Source: an uncultured Spirochaetaceae bacterium (lineage in GTDB: Bacteria > Spirochaetota > Spirochaetia > Treponematales > Treponemataceae). Taken from it: a stretch of DNA of 64,000 bases. The DNA lies in assembly GCA_902802305.1 (NCBI GenBank), contig CADCLG010000012.1, positions 1 through 64,000 of the forward strand, written 5' to 3'. A program made the position numbers and the translations under genes. Positions 51,842 to 60,125 of this stretch are shown here, piece by piece. The notes under the pieces are model-generated. The model searched no databases. It saw nothing but the letters and a program-made list of their open reading frames with translations, and was not told where the DNA came from. How positions within the stretch are numbered: position 1 is the stretch's first letter; every line of letters begins with the position of its first letter.

Positions 51842-53314
51842 ATGAAAAGAACAAAATTATTTACAGGAATCGCTGTCACCCTGATAGCGACTAACATTAT
51901 AACAAGCTGTGCCAGCAATAAGACAAGTGCAAAAGCACCAGAAGGCTGGCATCTAGTCTGGAGCGATGAGTTTTCCGGCAGAAATATCGACACAAATAAA
52001 TGGGACTTCCAGCTTGGAACTGGCAGTCAGTATGGGCTTGATGGCTGGGGTAACAATGAGCTGCAATACTACCGCAAGGAAAATGCTTACGTAAAAGGCG
52101 GCAACCTTGTTCTGGAAGCCCGCAAAGAAGATTTTGGAGGCTGTGCTTATACTTCTGCCCGCCTTAGAACTGTAAAAGATGATGGAACAGAGCTTTTTAC
52201 CAAAACCTATGGCCGCATCGAAGCCCGCATTAAAATGCCAAGTGGAAACGGAATATGGCCTGCTTTCTGGCTGCTGCCTGCTACGACAGACTACGGCACC
52301 TGGGCATCTTCGGGCGAAATAGATATTCTTGAAGCAAAAGGACGTTTGCCAAACCGGGTTTACGGAACACTTCATTTTGGTCAGGCCTGGCCGGGCAACA
52401 AAAATAGCGGTGGAATGTACAAGTTCCCTGATGAAGAAACAATTGATGACTATCATGTATATTCCTTAGAATGGGAACCAGGGCTTTTACGCTGGCTGGT
52501 AGATGACAACGTTTACTACGAAACCTCTCAATGGTGGTCACTTGGAGTCAATGAGTCAGAACCTTATCCTTACCCTGCTCCTTACGACAAGCCTTTTTAC
52601 ATTCTTTTAAATCTTGCGCTTGGCGGTAATTTCGACGGTGGAATTGCTCCAGAGGATTATTCTCTTCCTGCACAAATGTTTGTAGATTATGTCCGCGTTT
52701 ACGACAAAGACCAACCTTACGCAACAAATGTAAAACGTCCTATCCCTGAACGTGATGAAAAAAGTTTTAAAACTTTTGAACCTGCTGATGCAGAAAGCAG
52801 AAGCTTTATTTTCGATGCAACTCTTCAGTCTGTTATAGCCGACAATGGAAATGCCTCCCTCCTTTCTAATGAAAACATGGATGTTCACAATAGAGCCTGG
52901 TATTTCCTTGGACTTTCAGATTTTGGTGGAAGTGCTCTTTCTAAATCAGAAAGTTCTGAATCAGGCCTGACTGGTCGTCTTGTAAAAATCACAAATCCTG
53001 GTAATCAGAATTATTCGGTTCAGTTGATTCAGCATCTTCCTGTAGCAAAAGGTTATTCCTATAAAATCCAGTTTGATGCCAAAGCCTCTGCCCCTCGTAA
53101 GATTGCCGTAAAGCTTGGCGGCGATGCAGATAACAGCTGGGCAGTTTATTCCCCGGAGTATTATCCAGAACTGACTACAGAAATTAAGCATTATTCCTAC
53201 TTCTTTACCATGGAAAATGCCACAGATCCAACAGCCCGTCTGGAGTTCAATCTGGGACTTGATACAAATGATGTTTGGCTCAGCAATGTAATTGTTACTC
53301 AGGAAGAATTGTAA
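51842..53314 (+). CDS. GH16 beta-glucanase lipoprotein with C-terminal CBM
   Basis: 490 residues. Signal ending TNIITSCASN (lipobox Cys about 23). The GH16 catalytic domain (about 32-290) carries the active-site GEIDILEAKG, with nucleophile and acid/base Glu, plus WNNELQYY-like substrate segments and LLWSDEFSG-type start. This resembles endo-beta-1,3-glucanases (laminarinases). The C-terminal part (about 315-490) has a beta-sandwich pattern of a CBM4/9-type carbohydrate-binding domain (NRAWYFLGL, YSVQLIQHLPV, SYKIQFDAKAS, LEFNLG). Expected on the cell surface. A TATACT lies 6 bases before the ATG. The UvrD gene follows. Confidence 0.93.
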   Translation: MKRTKLFTGIAVTLIATNIITSCASNKTSAKAPEGWHLVWSDEFSGRNIDTNKWDFQLGTGSQYGLDGWGNNELQYYRKENAYVKGGNLVLEARKEDFGGCAYTSARLRTVKDDGTELFTKTYGRIEARIKMPSGNGIWPAFWLLPATTDYGTWASSGEIDILEAKGRLPNRVYGTLHFGQAWPGNKNSGGMYKFPDEETIDDYHVYSLEWEPGLLRWLVDDNVYYETSQWWSLGVNESEPYPYPAPYDKPFYILLNLALGGNFDGGIAPEDYSLPAQMFVDYVRVYDKDQPYATNVKRPIPERDEKSFKTFEPADAESRSFIFDATLQSVIADNGNASLLSNENMDVHNRAWYFLGLSDFGGSALSKSESSESGLTGRLVKITNPGNQNYSVQLIQHLPVAKGYSYKIQFDAKASAPRKIAVKLGGDADNSWAVYSPEYYPELTTEIKHYSYFFTMENATDPTARLEFNLGLDTNDVWLSNVIVTQEEL

Positions 53315-53320
53315 TATACT
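53292..53320 (+). promoter_or_regulatory. Promoter of UvrD-type helicase (leaderless)
   Basis: TTGTTA (53292-53297), 17 bp spacer, TATACT (53315-53320), then TTTGTAT and the ATG at 53328. The -35 lies inside the end of the GH16 gene. Confidence 0.6.
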
Positions 53321-53327
53321 TTTGTAT

Positions 53328-55514
53328 ATGAGTTCTGATGATGTAACAGATAATTTAAATGAAGAGCAGCTTGCAGCAGTTACCGCAACCGAAGGTTTTA
53401 TTCGGGTAATTGCTGGGGCCGGCTCGGGAAAAACCAGAGCACTTACCCATCGTTTTGCCTATCTTGTAAATGATATCGGCGTTCTCCCTTCAAATATTCT
53501 TTGCGTTACCTTTACAAATAAAGCTGCAAACGAAATGCGCCGCAGAATCCGTCAGCTGACTGGCGATAATGATACAGGCTATATTTCAACCTTTCATGGA
53601 TTTTGTGTTTCTATTCTTCAGGAAGATTCCTATGCCGTTCAGTATCCCAAGAGTTTTTTAGTTTTAGATAATTCCGACATAGATGCCATGCTTTCAATCA
53701 TTTACGAAGAACGCGGACTGACTTTAAGGCAGATGACTTTTTCAAATGCCAGGGACATGATTGAAATCAGAAAATTATTCAAAGAACCTCATTATTATCA
53801 TGATATGATTCGCATGACTCTGGACGAGATTCACCAGAAATATCTTGAAGCTAAAAAGCCCGATGATATTATTTTTTATGGCTATCTATATCAGGAAAAA
53901 AAGTGTTTTGGTCTTGATTACAATGACCTTATTAAGTTTTCCCTTTATATTTTTGAAACTAATGAAGAAATCCGTCATAAATGGCAGGAGCGTCTTGAAT
54001 ATATTATGATTGACGAGTTTCAGGATATTGATTTTATTCAGTATGAATTGATGAAGGTTCTTTGTGATTATCATAAAAATCTTTTTATAGTTGGCGATCC
54101 TGATCAGACAATTTATACCTGGCGTGGTGCCGATGTCCGTTATCTTTTGAACTTTGACCAGGAGTTTGAAAACGTAAAGACAATCATAATGAACAAAAAT
54201 TACCGTTCTACTCCGCAGATTCTAAACACAGCCAATTCTCTGATTAGTAACAATGTAAATCGAATAAAAAAGGATTTGCTTCCCACCCTGCCAGAGGGAG
54301 AAAAAACTGCTTACTATCACGGGAAAACTGCTCAGGAAGAAGCAGACTTTATTGCAGACAAAATAAAAGAGCTTTTGGGACTTGATTGCGATAAAAGTGA
54401 TGATGAAGAAGTTTTTACTCCAAAGGATATTGTTGTACTTTACCGTGCCCATTATCTGTCGCGGACAATTGAAGAAGTCTTTCAGAAAAAAAAGATTCCT
54501 TACACCTTGTCGTCTGGAATGCCATTTTTTGAGCGCGCAGAAATAAAAGATTCACTTTCCTATCTGCGAATGATAGTCTACAAGGATGACTTATCTTTTA
54601 TGCGGATAGTAAATGTACCTAAACGCAACATAGGTGAACGCCGCATTAAGTTCTTAAAAGAATATTGTGAAAATAAAGACCTTTCTTTGTATCAGGCCTT
54701 GCAGGAAACCTGTGATGATGAGATTTTTGCAAACACAAAAGCCCGGGATTTTATCAATCTGATTGAAAAATACTCAAAAATCTATGCAAAAATGCAGATT
54801 TCGGAGCTTTTTAGTTTTATCATGAACGAAAGCGGTTACGAAATTGCCCTTAGAACAGAAGGTAGCCAGGAACGTCTGGACAATCTTGCAGAATTAAAGC
54901 AGTCAATTTATGAATACGAAACTTCTTGTGGTGAAGAAGCTACCTTAGAAAATTACCTTAAACATTCGGCACTTTATACAAACTCGGATCTTGGTACTAC
55001 AAAAAATGCTATCCGTCTTATGACTGTCCATACTGCAAAAGGTCTGGAGTTTCCGGTTGTTTTTATCTGCGGCTTGAACGAAAATATTTTCCCAAGCAAA
55101 AAGGTTTCTTCTCAGGCAGAAATGGAAGAAGAAAGACGGCTTGCTTTTGTTGCTTATACTCGTGCCCAGAAAAAATTAATCCTAACGGAATCAGAAGGAA
55201 ATATTCCTCAGTCTGGCTTTAGATTTCCTTCCCGTTTTATTCTGGAAGTCGATAAAAAGCACATAAATTATTTAAAAGAACTGCCAGAAAACATAATTCA
55301 CGATTCAAAGATTTATATCCAGAGCTCAGAGGAATTATTAAAAAAATATGCCGAATCCAGCAGCCTTCAGGCAGGTGATAAAATTAGCCACAATATTCTT
55401 GGAAAAGGCACAATTCTAGAAGTTGATAATTCCGCTCATTATTACATCGTCAAGTTTGATAATTTGAACACAACGCGAAAAATGAGTTTTAAATCTCCAT
55501 TAAAAAAGCTTTAA
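53328..55514 (+). CDS. UvrD/PcrA-type DNA helicase
   Basis: 728 residues from the ATG at 53328; an upstream in-frame start at 53292 lies inside the GH16 gene and has no ribosome site. Superfamily 1A helicase, 3' to 5'. Motifs: Q motif LNEEQLAAVTA, Walker A VIAGAGSGKTRALTHR (I), TFTNKAANEMRRR (Ia), IDEFQDIDFIQYEL (II), GDPDQTIYTWRGAD (III), LNKNYRST-like IV, TVHTAKGLEFPVVF (V) and VAYTRAQKKLIL (VI). A C-terminal tail (GDKISHNILGKGTILEVDNS) is the small RNA-polymerase/UvrB-interacting Tudor-like domain of PcrA. Confidence 0.94.
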   Translation: MSSDDVTDNLNEEQLAAVTATEGFIRVIAGAGSGKTRALTHRFAYLVNDIGVLPSNILCVTFTNKAANEMRRRIRQLTGDNDTGYISTFHGFCVSILQEDSYAVQYPKSFLVLDNSDIDAMLSIIYEERGLTLRQMTFSNARDMIEIRKLFKEPHYYHDMIRMTLDEIHQKYLEAKKPDDIIFYGYLYQEKKCFGLDYNDLIKFSLYIFETNEEIRHKWQERLEYIMIDEFQDIDFIQYELMKVLCDYHKNLFIVGDPDQTIYTWRGADVRYLLNFDQEFENVKTIIMNKNYRSTPQILNTANSLISNNVNRIKKDLLPTLPEGEKTAYYHGKTAQEEADFIADKIKELLGLDCDKSDDEEVFTPKDIVVLYRAHYLSRTIEEVFQKKKIPYTLSSGMPFFERAEIKDSLSYLRMIVYKDDLSFMRIVNVPKRNIGERRIKFLKEYCENKDLSLYQALQETCDDEIFANTKARDFINLIEKYSKIYAKMQISELFSFIMNESGYEIALRTEGSQERLDNLAELKQSIYEYETSCGEEATLENYLKHSALYTNSDLGTTKNAIRLMTVHTAKGLEFPVVFICGLNENIFPSKKVSSQAEMEEERRLAFVAYTRAQKKLILTESEGNIPQSGFRFPSRFILEVDKKHINYLKELPENIIHDSKIYIQSSEELLKKYAESSSLQAGDKISHNILGKGTILEVDNSAHYYIVKFDNLNTTRKMSFKSPLKKL

Positions 55515-55523
55515 TATCCAGAT

Positions 55524-55580
55524 AAAAAAATGCACCTCCAAAATTGAACTTTATTAGTCCAACTTTAGGGGTGCACTTCT
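55524..55580 (-). terminator. Bidirectional terminator between helicase and gatA
   Basis: TGCACCTCCAAAATTG (from 55531) pairs imperfectly with CAACTTTAGGGGTGCA (ending 55575). Outside the stem there is an A-run at 55523-55530 that becomes a T-run on the minus strand, fitting termination of gatCA. On the plus strand the downstream bases are less T-rich. Confidence 0.65.
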
Positions 55581-55591
55581 TAAAGAAGAGA

Positions 55592-57091
55592 TTATTTTAC
55601 AGGGATTCCGCAGCACTTGTGAGACAATTCATAATTCTGTGCAATTCTAAGTATTTTTGCCTCACTGAACATAGGACCTGCAAACTGAATACCAACCGGC
55701 ATCTTATCTTTAGAAGTTATACCGCATGGAACAGAAATTGACGGAATTCGTGCAAGATTTACAAAGGTGGTGTACAAGTCAGAAAGATACATTTCCAGAG
55801 GGTCATCAACTTTTGAGCCAAGCTTGAAAGCAGCAGTAGGACAGGTTGGACAGATGATTAAATCGTATTTTTCAAAAACTGCCGCAACTTCGCGCTGAAT
55901 GCGTGCACGAACTGTCATTCCCTTTTTATAAGTATCACCTGAGAACTGTTCAGACAAAACGTAATTTCCAATAATAATTCGTCGTTTAACTTCCGGTCCA
56001 AAGCCTTCTGAACGGGTATCAACATAAAGTTCATCATAACCTTTCTGATTGTCTATGCGCAAACCATAGCGGATTCCATCAAAACGGCTGAGGTTAGAGG
56101 CTGCTTCGGAAAGAGCAATTACATAGTAGGCAGCAATTGAAGCATCCAAAATTGGAAGGTCAACAATATCTATTTTTGCGCCATTAGCTTCAAACCAGGC
56201 ACGAGTTTCGTCAAAGATTTTTCCAACTTCTGGGTCAAGACCTTTTGTTTCAAGGAACTGCTTTGGAATTGCAACTTTAAGAGCAGCGAATTCTTCCTTT
56301 GAAAGTTCCTTCAGATTTTTTAACTGCTCAGAATTTGGCAAATCAGCAGAAGTGTCATCATAAAAATCTACACCGCACATTACAGAAAGCGGTTCGGCAA
56401 TATCTTCCGGTGTATGACCTAAAATACCAACCTGATCCAGAGAACTTCCATAAGCAACAACGCCCCAGCGGCTGAGAACACCGTAAGTTGGTTTTAATCC
56501 GTAAAGACCGCAGTAAGAAGCAGGTAAACGTACAGAACCACCAGTTTCAGTTCCAAGACCAAACAAGGCCTGATTTGCAGAAACAGCAGCTGCAGAACCA
56601 CCAGAAGAACCACCAGAAACATATTCACGGTTTATAGGATTTCTAGTTGGTCCATAGCAGGAATATTCTGTAGAAGAACCCATTGCAAATTCATCCTGAT
56701 TACAGCGTCCAAGAGGAATTGCACCAGCTGCTTCCAGACGATTTATAACAGTTGCATTATAAGGAGCAACATAACCTGTCAGGATTTTTGAAGCGCAAGT
56801 GAGACGGTGACCTTTTGAGTTAATATTATCCTTGTTTGCAAAAGGAATACCAAGCAAAGGCTTCTGTTCATAAAGCTTATCTATTGAACCGTCTGCAATT
56901 GCGGCTTTGATTTCATTATCAGCAGCTTCGGCTTTTGAAACCGCATCATCATACATTTCTATAAAAGCATTAAGAGGAATCGGGGCAGATTTATCTTTTT
57001 CAAAAGTATTGATAGAATTTTCTACCAGTTCCTTACTTGTAATTTTGCCAGATTTTAATGCTTCTCTTGTATCTTTTATTGTATAAAACAT
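55592..57091 (-). CDS. gatA: Glutamyl-tRNA(Gln) amidotransferase subunit A
   Basis: 499 residues. Hydrolyses glutamine to supply ammonia for conversion of Glu-tRNA(Gln) (and Asp-tRNA(Asn)) by GatCAB. The amidase signature is complete: catalytic Lys in GIPFANKDNI, and Ser-cisSer in SGGSSGGSAAAVSANQALFGLGTETGGS. TRNPINREYVSGG is typical of GatA. AGGAAA sits before the ATG. It follows gatC by 43 bases; gatB is not in the window, a common split arrangement. Confidence 0.96.
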   Translation of the reverse strand: MFYTIKDTREALKSGKITSKELVENSINTFEKDKSAPIPLNAFIEMYDDAVSKAEAADNEIKAAIADGSIDKLYEQKPLLGIPFANKDNINSKGHRLTCASKILTGYVAPYNATVINRLEAAGAIPLGRCNQDEFAMGSSTEYSCYGPTRNPINREYVSGGSSGGSAAAVSANQALFGLGTETGGSVRLPASYCGLYGLKPTYGVLSRWGVVAYGSSLDQVGILGHTPEDIAEPLSVMCGVDFYDDTSADLPNSEQLKNLKELSKEEFAALKVAIPKQFLETKGLDPEVGKIFDETRAWFEANGAKIDIVDLPILDASIAAYYVIALSEAASNLSRFDGIRYGLRIDNQKGYDELYVDTRSEGFGPEVKRRIIIGNYVLSEQFSGDTYKKGMTVRARIQREVAAVFEKYDLIICPTCPTAAFKLGSKVDDPLEMYLSDLYTTFVNLARIPSISVPCGITSKDKMPVGIQFAGPMFSEAKILRIAQNYELSHKCCGIPVK

Positions 57092-57134
57092 AATTCAATT
57101 TCCTATAATAATTTAACTGAAAACAAGCGCTGAA

Positions 57135-57446
57135 TTAAGCTCCGCCACCAATAACTTTTGGTACCTGGAAATATCCGTCCATAAAATCCTTAGAGATTTT
57201 TTTAACGTCAGGCATAGCAAGCCCTTCTACAACAGTGTCTCCCCTTAATTTGTCTGCTTCTGTACTTGGATAAGCATCATAAGGATTTTCGCTGTCATCG
57301 TATTTAGAGAGAATATCAAAATATCCGACAATATCATCAACCTGCTTTTTTAAGGTTGCCATATCAGTACTTTCTGGAGAAAGTCGTGACAAATAAAGCA
57401 GGTTTTCTAGAGTCTCTTCATCAATTTGTTTATGTTGTGTAGCCAT
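57135..57446 (-). CDS. gatC: Glutamyl-tRNA(Gln) amidotransferase subunit C
   Basis: 103 residues from the ATG at 57444-57446; an upstream start at 57470 would place the promoter inside the gene. The GatC pattern is present: IDEETLENLLYLSRLSPES at the N-terminus and VDDIVGYFDILSKYD, then a proline-rich end (DSENPYDAYP, LRGDTVVEG). It wraps and stabilises GatA-GatB. A TATAAT lies 7 bases before the ATG and no Shine-Dalgarno is visible. Confidence 0.92.
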   Translation of the reverse strand: MATQHKQIDEETLENLLYLSRLSPESTDMATLKKQVDDIVGYFDILSKYDDSENPYDAYPSTEADKLRGDTVVEGLAMPDVKKISKDFMDGYFQVPKVIGGGA

Positions 57447-57503
57447 AGGAAGTATTATATAGAAAAACAATAAATACTTCCACTGCTTTTAAAAACTGTG
57501 TTT

Positions 57504-57902
57504 TTAAAAAGTGATTGTCTTTGGTGCAGCAGAAAAGCTTGAAATTGTTGCTCTAGCATTTTTAAAGTACAAAACTTCTGTATTATCATCATCAGGAGAA
57601 TACATTGCTTTAAGCTCTGGATAGTGTTCAAGCATATCAACCTTTGCTTCACGGCGGTCATCACGTACAAGTTCACCGGCAAGTCTCAACCACTGACCAG
57701 AAGGGCCGTCAAAACAGCAGATTTCTACCTTAGGATTTTTCTGAATCTGTTTTGAAACATCCTTTGATTTTCCAGTCTGGATATAAAGTTTTCCTTCAAA
57801 AAGATTTATAGTTCCAAAAGGTCGGTTTCTTGGCTGACCGTCTTCAACTGTTGCGAGATAATAGGTTCCGCATTTTTTTATAAACTCGTAAACTTCATTC
57901 AT
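57504..57902 (-). CDS. Pyridoxamine 5'-phosphate oxidase-like FMN protein
   Basis: 132 residues, split-barrel flavin-binding fold. It opens MNEVYEFIKKCGTYYLATVEDGQPRNRPFG, a common pattern in NimA/PNPOx-like proteins, with GKSKDVSKQIQKNPKVEICCF in the middle. Such proteins bind FMN or F420 and reduce diverse substrates; the specific reaction is unknown. AAGGAG 7 bases before the ATG. Upstream NYN gene and downstream gatC are on the same strand with short gaps. Confidence 0.88.
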   Translation of the reverse strand: MNEVYEFIKKCGTYYLATVEDGQPRNRPFGTINLFEGKLYIQTGKSKDVSKQIQKNPKVEICCFDGPSGQWLRLAGELVRDDRREAKVDMLEHYPELKAMYSPDDDNTEVLYFKNARATISSFSAAPKTITF

Positions 57903-57932
57903 ATATGGCTCCTTTTAATATAATTATATCAC

Positions 57933-58637
57933 TTAATCTTTAACTTTGTATTCAAAAATAGTTTTACTTCCATTACGGTATTCTTTTACATCATAAAGAT
58001 TGGAATATTTTTTAAGATATTCCGTAAGCTTTTTGGCACCATAAAGTTTGATGTCAAAGTCAGGTTTTACACGCTTGATATAGGAACCAGCAGCCCCAAC
58101 ATTTACATAACCGTCATCATTCTGATAAGTTTCGTAGGCAATTTTTATAAGATTGTCCAGTTCCCAGTAAACAGGCTCAATTTCCTTTTCTTTTTCATTT
58201 TCAGAAAGATTTTCCAGATAAATAAAAATATCACAGGAAGAAACAAAGGCTTCTGAAGTTTTTTTATTTCCGATTCCGATTACATTTTTTCCTGATTCCC
58301 GCAGTTTGATTGCAAGTGGAGTAAAATCGCTATCGCTAGAAACGATTGCAAAGCTGTCATAATCAGAATTATAAAGAAAATCCAGTGCATCTATTGTAAG
58401 CGCCATATCAGTTGCGTTTTTGCCTTTTACATAATCTGGCTGCTGCATCTGTTTTATTGCAAGCTTACGGATAATATCTCCCCAGCTTTTCAGGGTAGAT
58501 TTTGTCCAGTTTCCGTAAGCACGCTTTACAAGGATTTTCCCGTACTTTGAGATTTCGAGTATTGCGGATTCAATTTTACCCACTTGAGTATTATCCGCAT
58601 CTATAAACATTGCAATTCGCTGTATTTCTTCTGTCAT
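57933..58637 (-). CDS. NYN-domain protein (LabA/DUF88) with OST-HTH
   Basis: 234 residues. The N-terminal NYN nuclease-like domain (about 6-145) has the three acidic clusters: FIDADN, GKNATDMALTIDAL and IVSSDSDFTPLA. A C-terminal OST-HTH/LOTUS-like segment follows (LDNLIKIAYETYQNDDGYVNVGAAGSYIKRVKPDF, then KKLTEYLKKYSNLYDVK). Proteins of this layout are thought to be RNA-binding or RNase-like. A TATAAT lies 7 bases before the ATG; the -35 is weak (TGAACT, 16 bp) and lies in the end of uxaC. Potentially leaderless. Confidence 0.9.
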   Translation of the reverse strand: MTEEIQRIAMFIDADNTQVGKIESAILEISKYGKILVKRAYGNWTKSTLKSWGDIIRKLAIKQMQQPDYVKGKNATDMALTIDALDFLYNSDYDSFAIVSSDSDFTPLAIKLRESGKNVIGIGNKKTSEAFVSSCDIFIYLENLSENEKEKEIEPVYWELDNLIKIAYETYQNDDGYVNVGAAGSYIKRVKPDFDIKLYGAKKLTEYLKKYSNLYDVKEYRNGSKTIFEYKVKD

Positions 58638-58655
58638 AAAATGAATTATAACATA

Positions 58656-60092
58656 TTAGAGGAAAAAGTTCATCGAATTATCAAAGCAAATATTTTTTAC
58701 AATTTTACCAAGCTGCTCTTCATTCCACGGGAACTCGCCGTCTTCTACCAGTTTTCCAATAAAATTACAGAGGATTCGGCGGAAATATTCATGACGTGGA
58801 TAAGAAAGGAAGCTGCGGCTGTCAGTGAGCATTCCTACATAGCGGCCAAGCGGTGCAGTACGGGCATATACACGAATCTGCTCTTCAATACCATCTTTAT
58901 GATCATTAAACCACCAGGCAGGACCAAACTGGCAGTTACGGAAATTGGCGGCCATAGTTGCAAGCGCTTCATTATCCTTTGGATTAAGATTATAAAGAAT
59001 TGTACGGGCATTTGGCTCGGCAGAATAAACTGCATTAAGAACAGCACCAAGCTGAGCAGCAAAATTAAAATCCTGAAGACTGTCTTCACCGATATTTTTT
59101 CCACTTTCAGCAAGCATAGCAGTGTGATTGTCCCGTAATGCTCCAATATGAATCTGCATTACAAAACCTTTCTGTGCATACAATTTGCCAAGTTCAATCA
59201 ATACCCAGCCCTTGTATTTTGCAATTTCATCATGAGAAAGTTTTTTTCCAAGCCAGGCTTTTTCAAAAATATAATTAACATCGTCGTAGCTGGCAGGAAG
59301 ATAAAAATCATTTTCGAGAGAATGGTCGCTTACTACCGAGCCATTTTCTTTGAAAAAATCCATACGTCGACTGAGGGCGGCAATCATATCAGAAATAGAT
59401 TTAAACTTGCTTCCATCCAGCTGCTGAAGGCGGGAAATATATTCAGGGAAAGCAGGACTTTCGGCATTTATAACAAAATCTGGACGGAAGGAAGGACGAA
59501 CCTTGCAGTTTTTCCAGTCAGTAGCAATTTTTTTATGCCACTCCAAAGTATCAAGCGGATCATCAGTTGTACAAAGCTGGCGGACATTCATTTTTTCCAA
59601 AAGACCGCGAGGACTATATTCAGTTTTTGAAAGGAGGGCATTGCATTTTTCCCAGATTTCGCGGGCATTCTGCTCTGTCACTGGTTCACAGATTCCAAAA
59701 TATCGCTTTAATTCCAGATGGCTCCAGTGATAAAGAGGATTTCCCACGCAAAGCTGAAGTGTACGCACAAATGCAAGATAACGTTCGTAATCTGCTTTTG
59801 CAACAGCATCACTTCCACCACGTTCTTCATCACTTTTTACAGAACCATCCTTATTCAGATGCCCCGTAATCAGTTTTTCATCAACGCCAGCCGCCCGCAT
59901 TGCCCGCCATTTATAGTGATCATGGTCCAGCCAGGCGTTTGCAAGATTTCCGAGCGTTTTGTTTTCAAAAATCTCCTGAGGGCTTAAATGATTGTGAAAG
60001 TCAAAAATTGCTTCGTTTTCTGCATATTTATGATAAAGGGTACAGGCACTTTCGCTCTGTAACAAAAAGTCTTCGTCTAAAAAAGTTTTCAT
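58656..60092 (-). CDS. uxaC: Glucuronate/galacturonate isomerase
   Basis: 478 residues, normal length for UxaC. Isomerises D-glucuronate to fructuronate and D-galacturonate to tagaturonate in the cytosol. Typical segments: FDFHNHLSPQEIFENK (metal-binding HxH near residue 33), QLCTTDDPLDTLEWH, MQIHIGALRDNH, and SYPRHEYFRRILCNFIG near the end. AGGAG upstream of the ATG. It suggests pectin- or xylan-derived uronate use, consistent with the GH51 and GH16 enzymes in the window. Confidence 0.96.
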   Translation of the reverse strand: MKTFLDEDFLLQSESACTLYHKYAENEAIFDFHNHLSPQEIFENKTLGNLANAWLDHDHYKWRAMRAAGVDEKLITGHLNKDGSVKSDEERGGSDAVAKADYERYLAFVRTLQLCVGNPLYHWSHLELKRYFGICEPVTEQNAREIWEKCNALLSKTEYSPRGLLEKMNVRQLCTTDDPLDTLEWHKKIATDWKNCKVRPSFRPDFVINAESPAFPEYISRLQQLDGSKFKSISDMIAALSRRMDFFKENGSVVSDHSLENDFYLPASYDDVNYIFEKAWLGKKLSHDEIAKYKGWVLIELGKLYAQKGFVMQIHIGALRDNHTAMLAESGKNIGEDSLQDFNFAAQLGAVLNAVYSAEPNARTILYNLNPKDNEALATMAANFRNCQFGPAWWFNDHKDGIEEQIRVYARTAPLGRYVGMLTDSRSFLSYPRHEYFRRILCNFIGKLVEDGEFPWNEEQLGKIVKNICFDNSMNFFL

Positions 60093-60125
60093 AATAACTC
60101 CTTGAATACTAGTATATCACAATAC

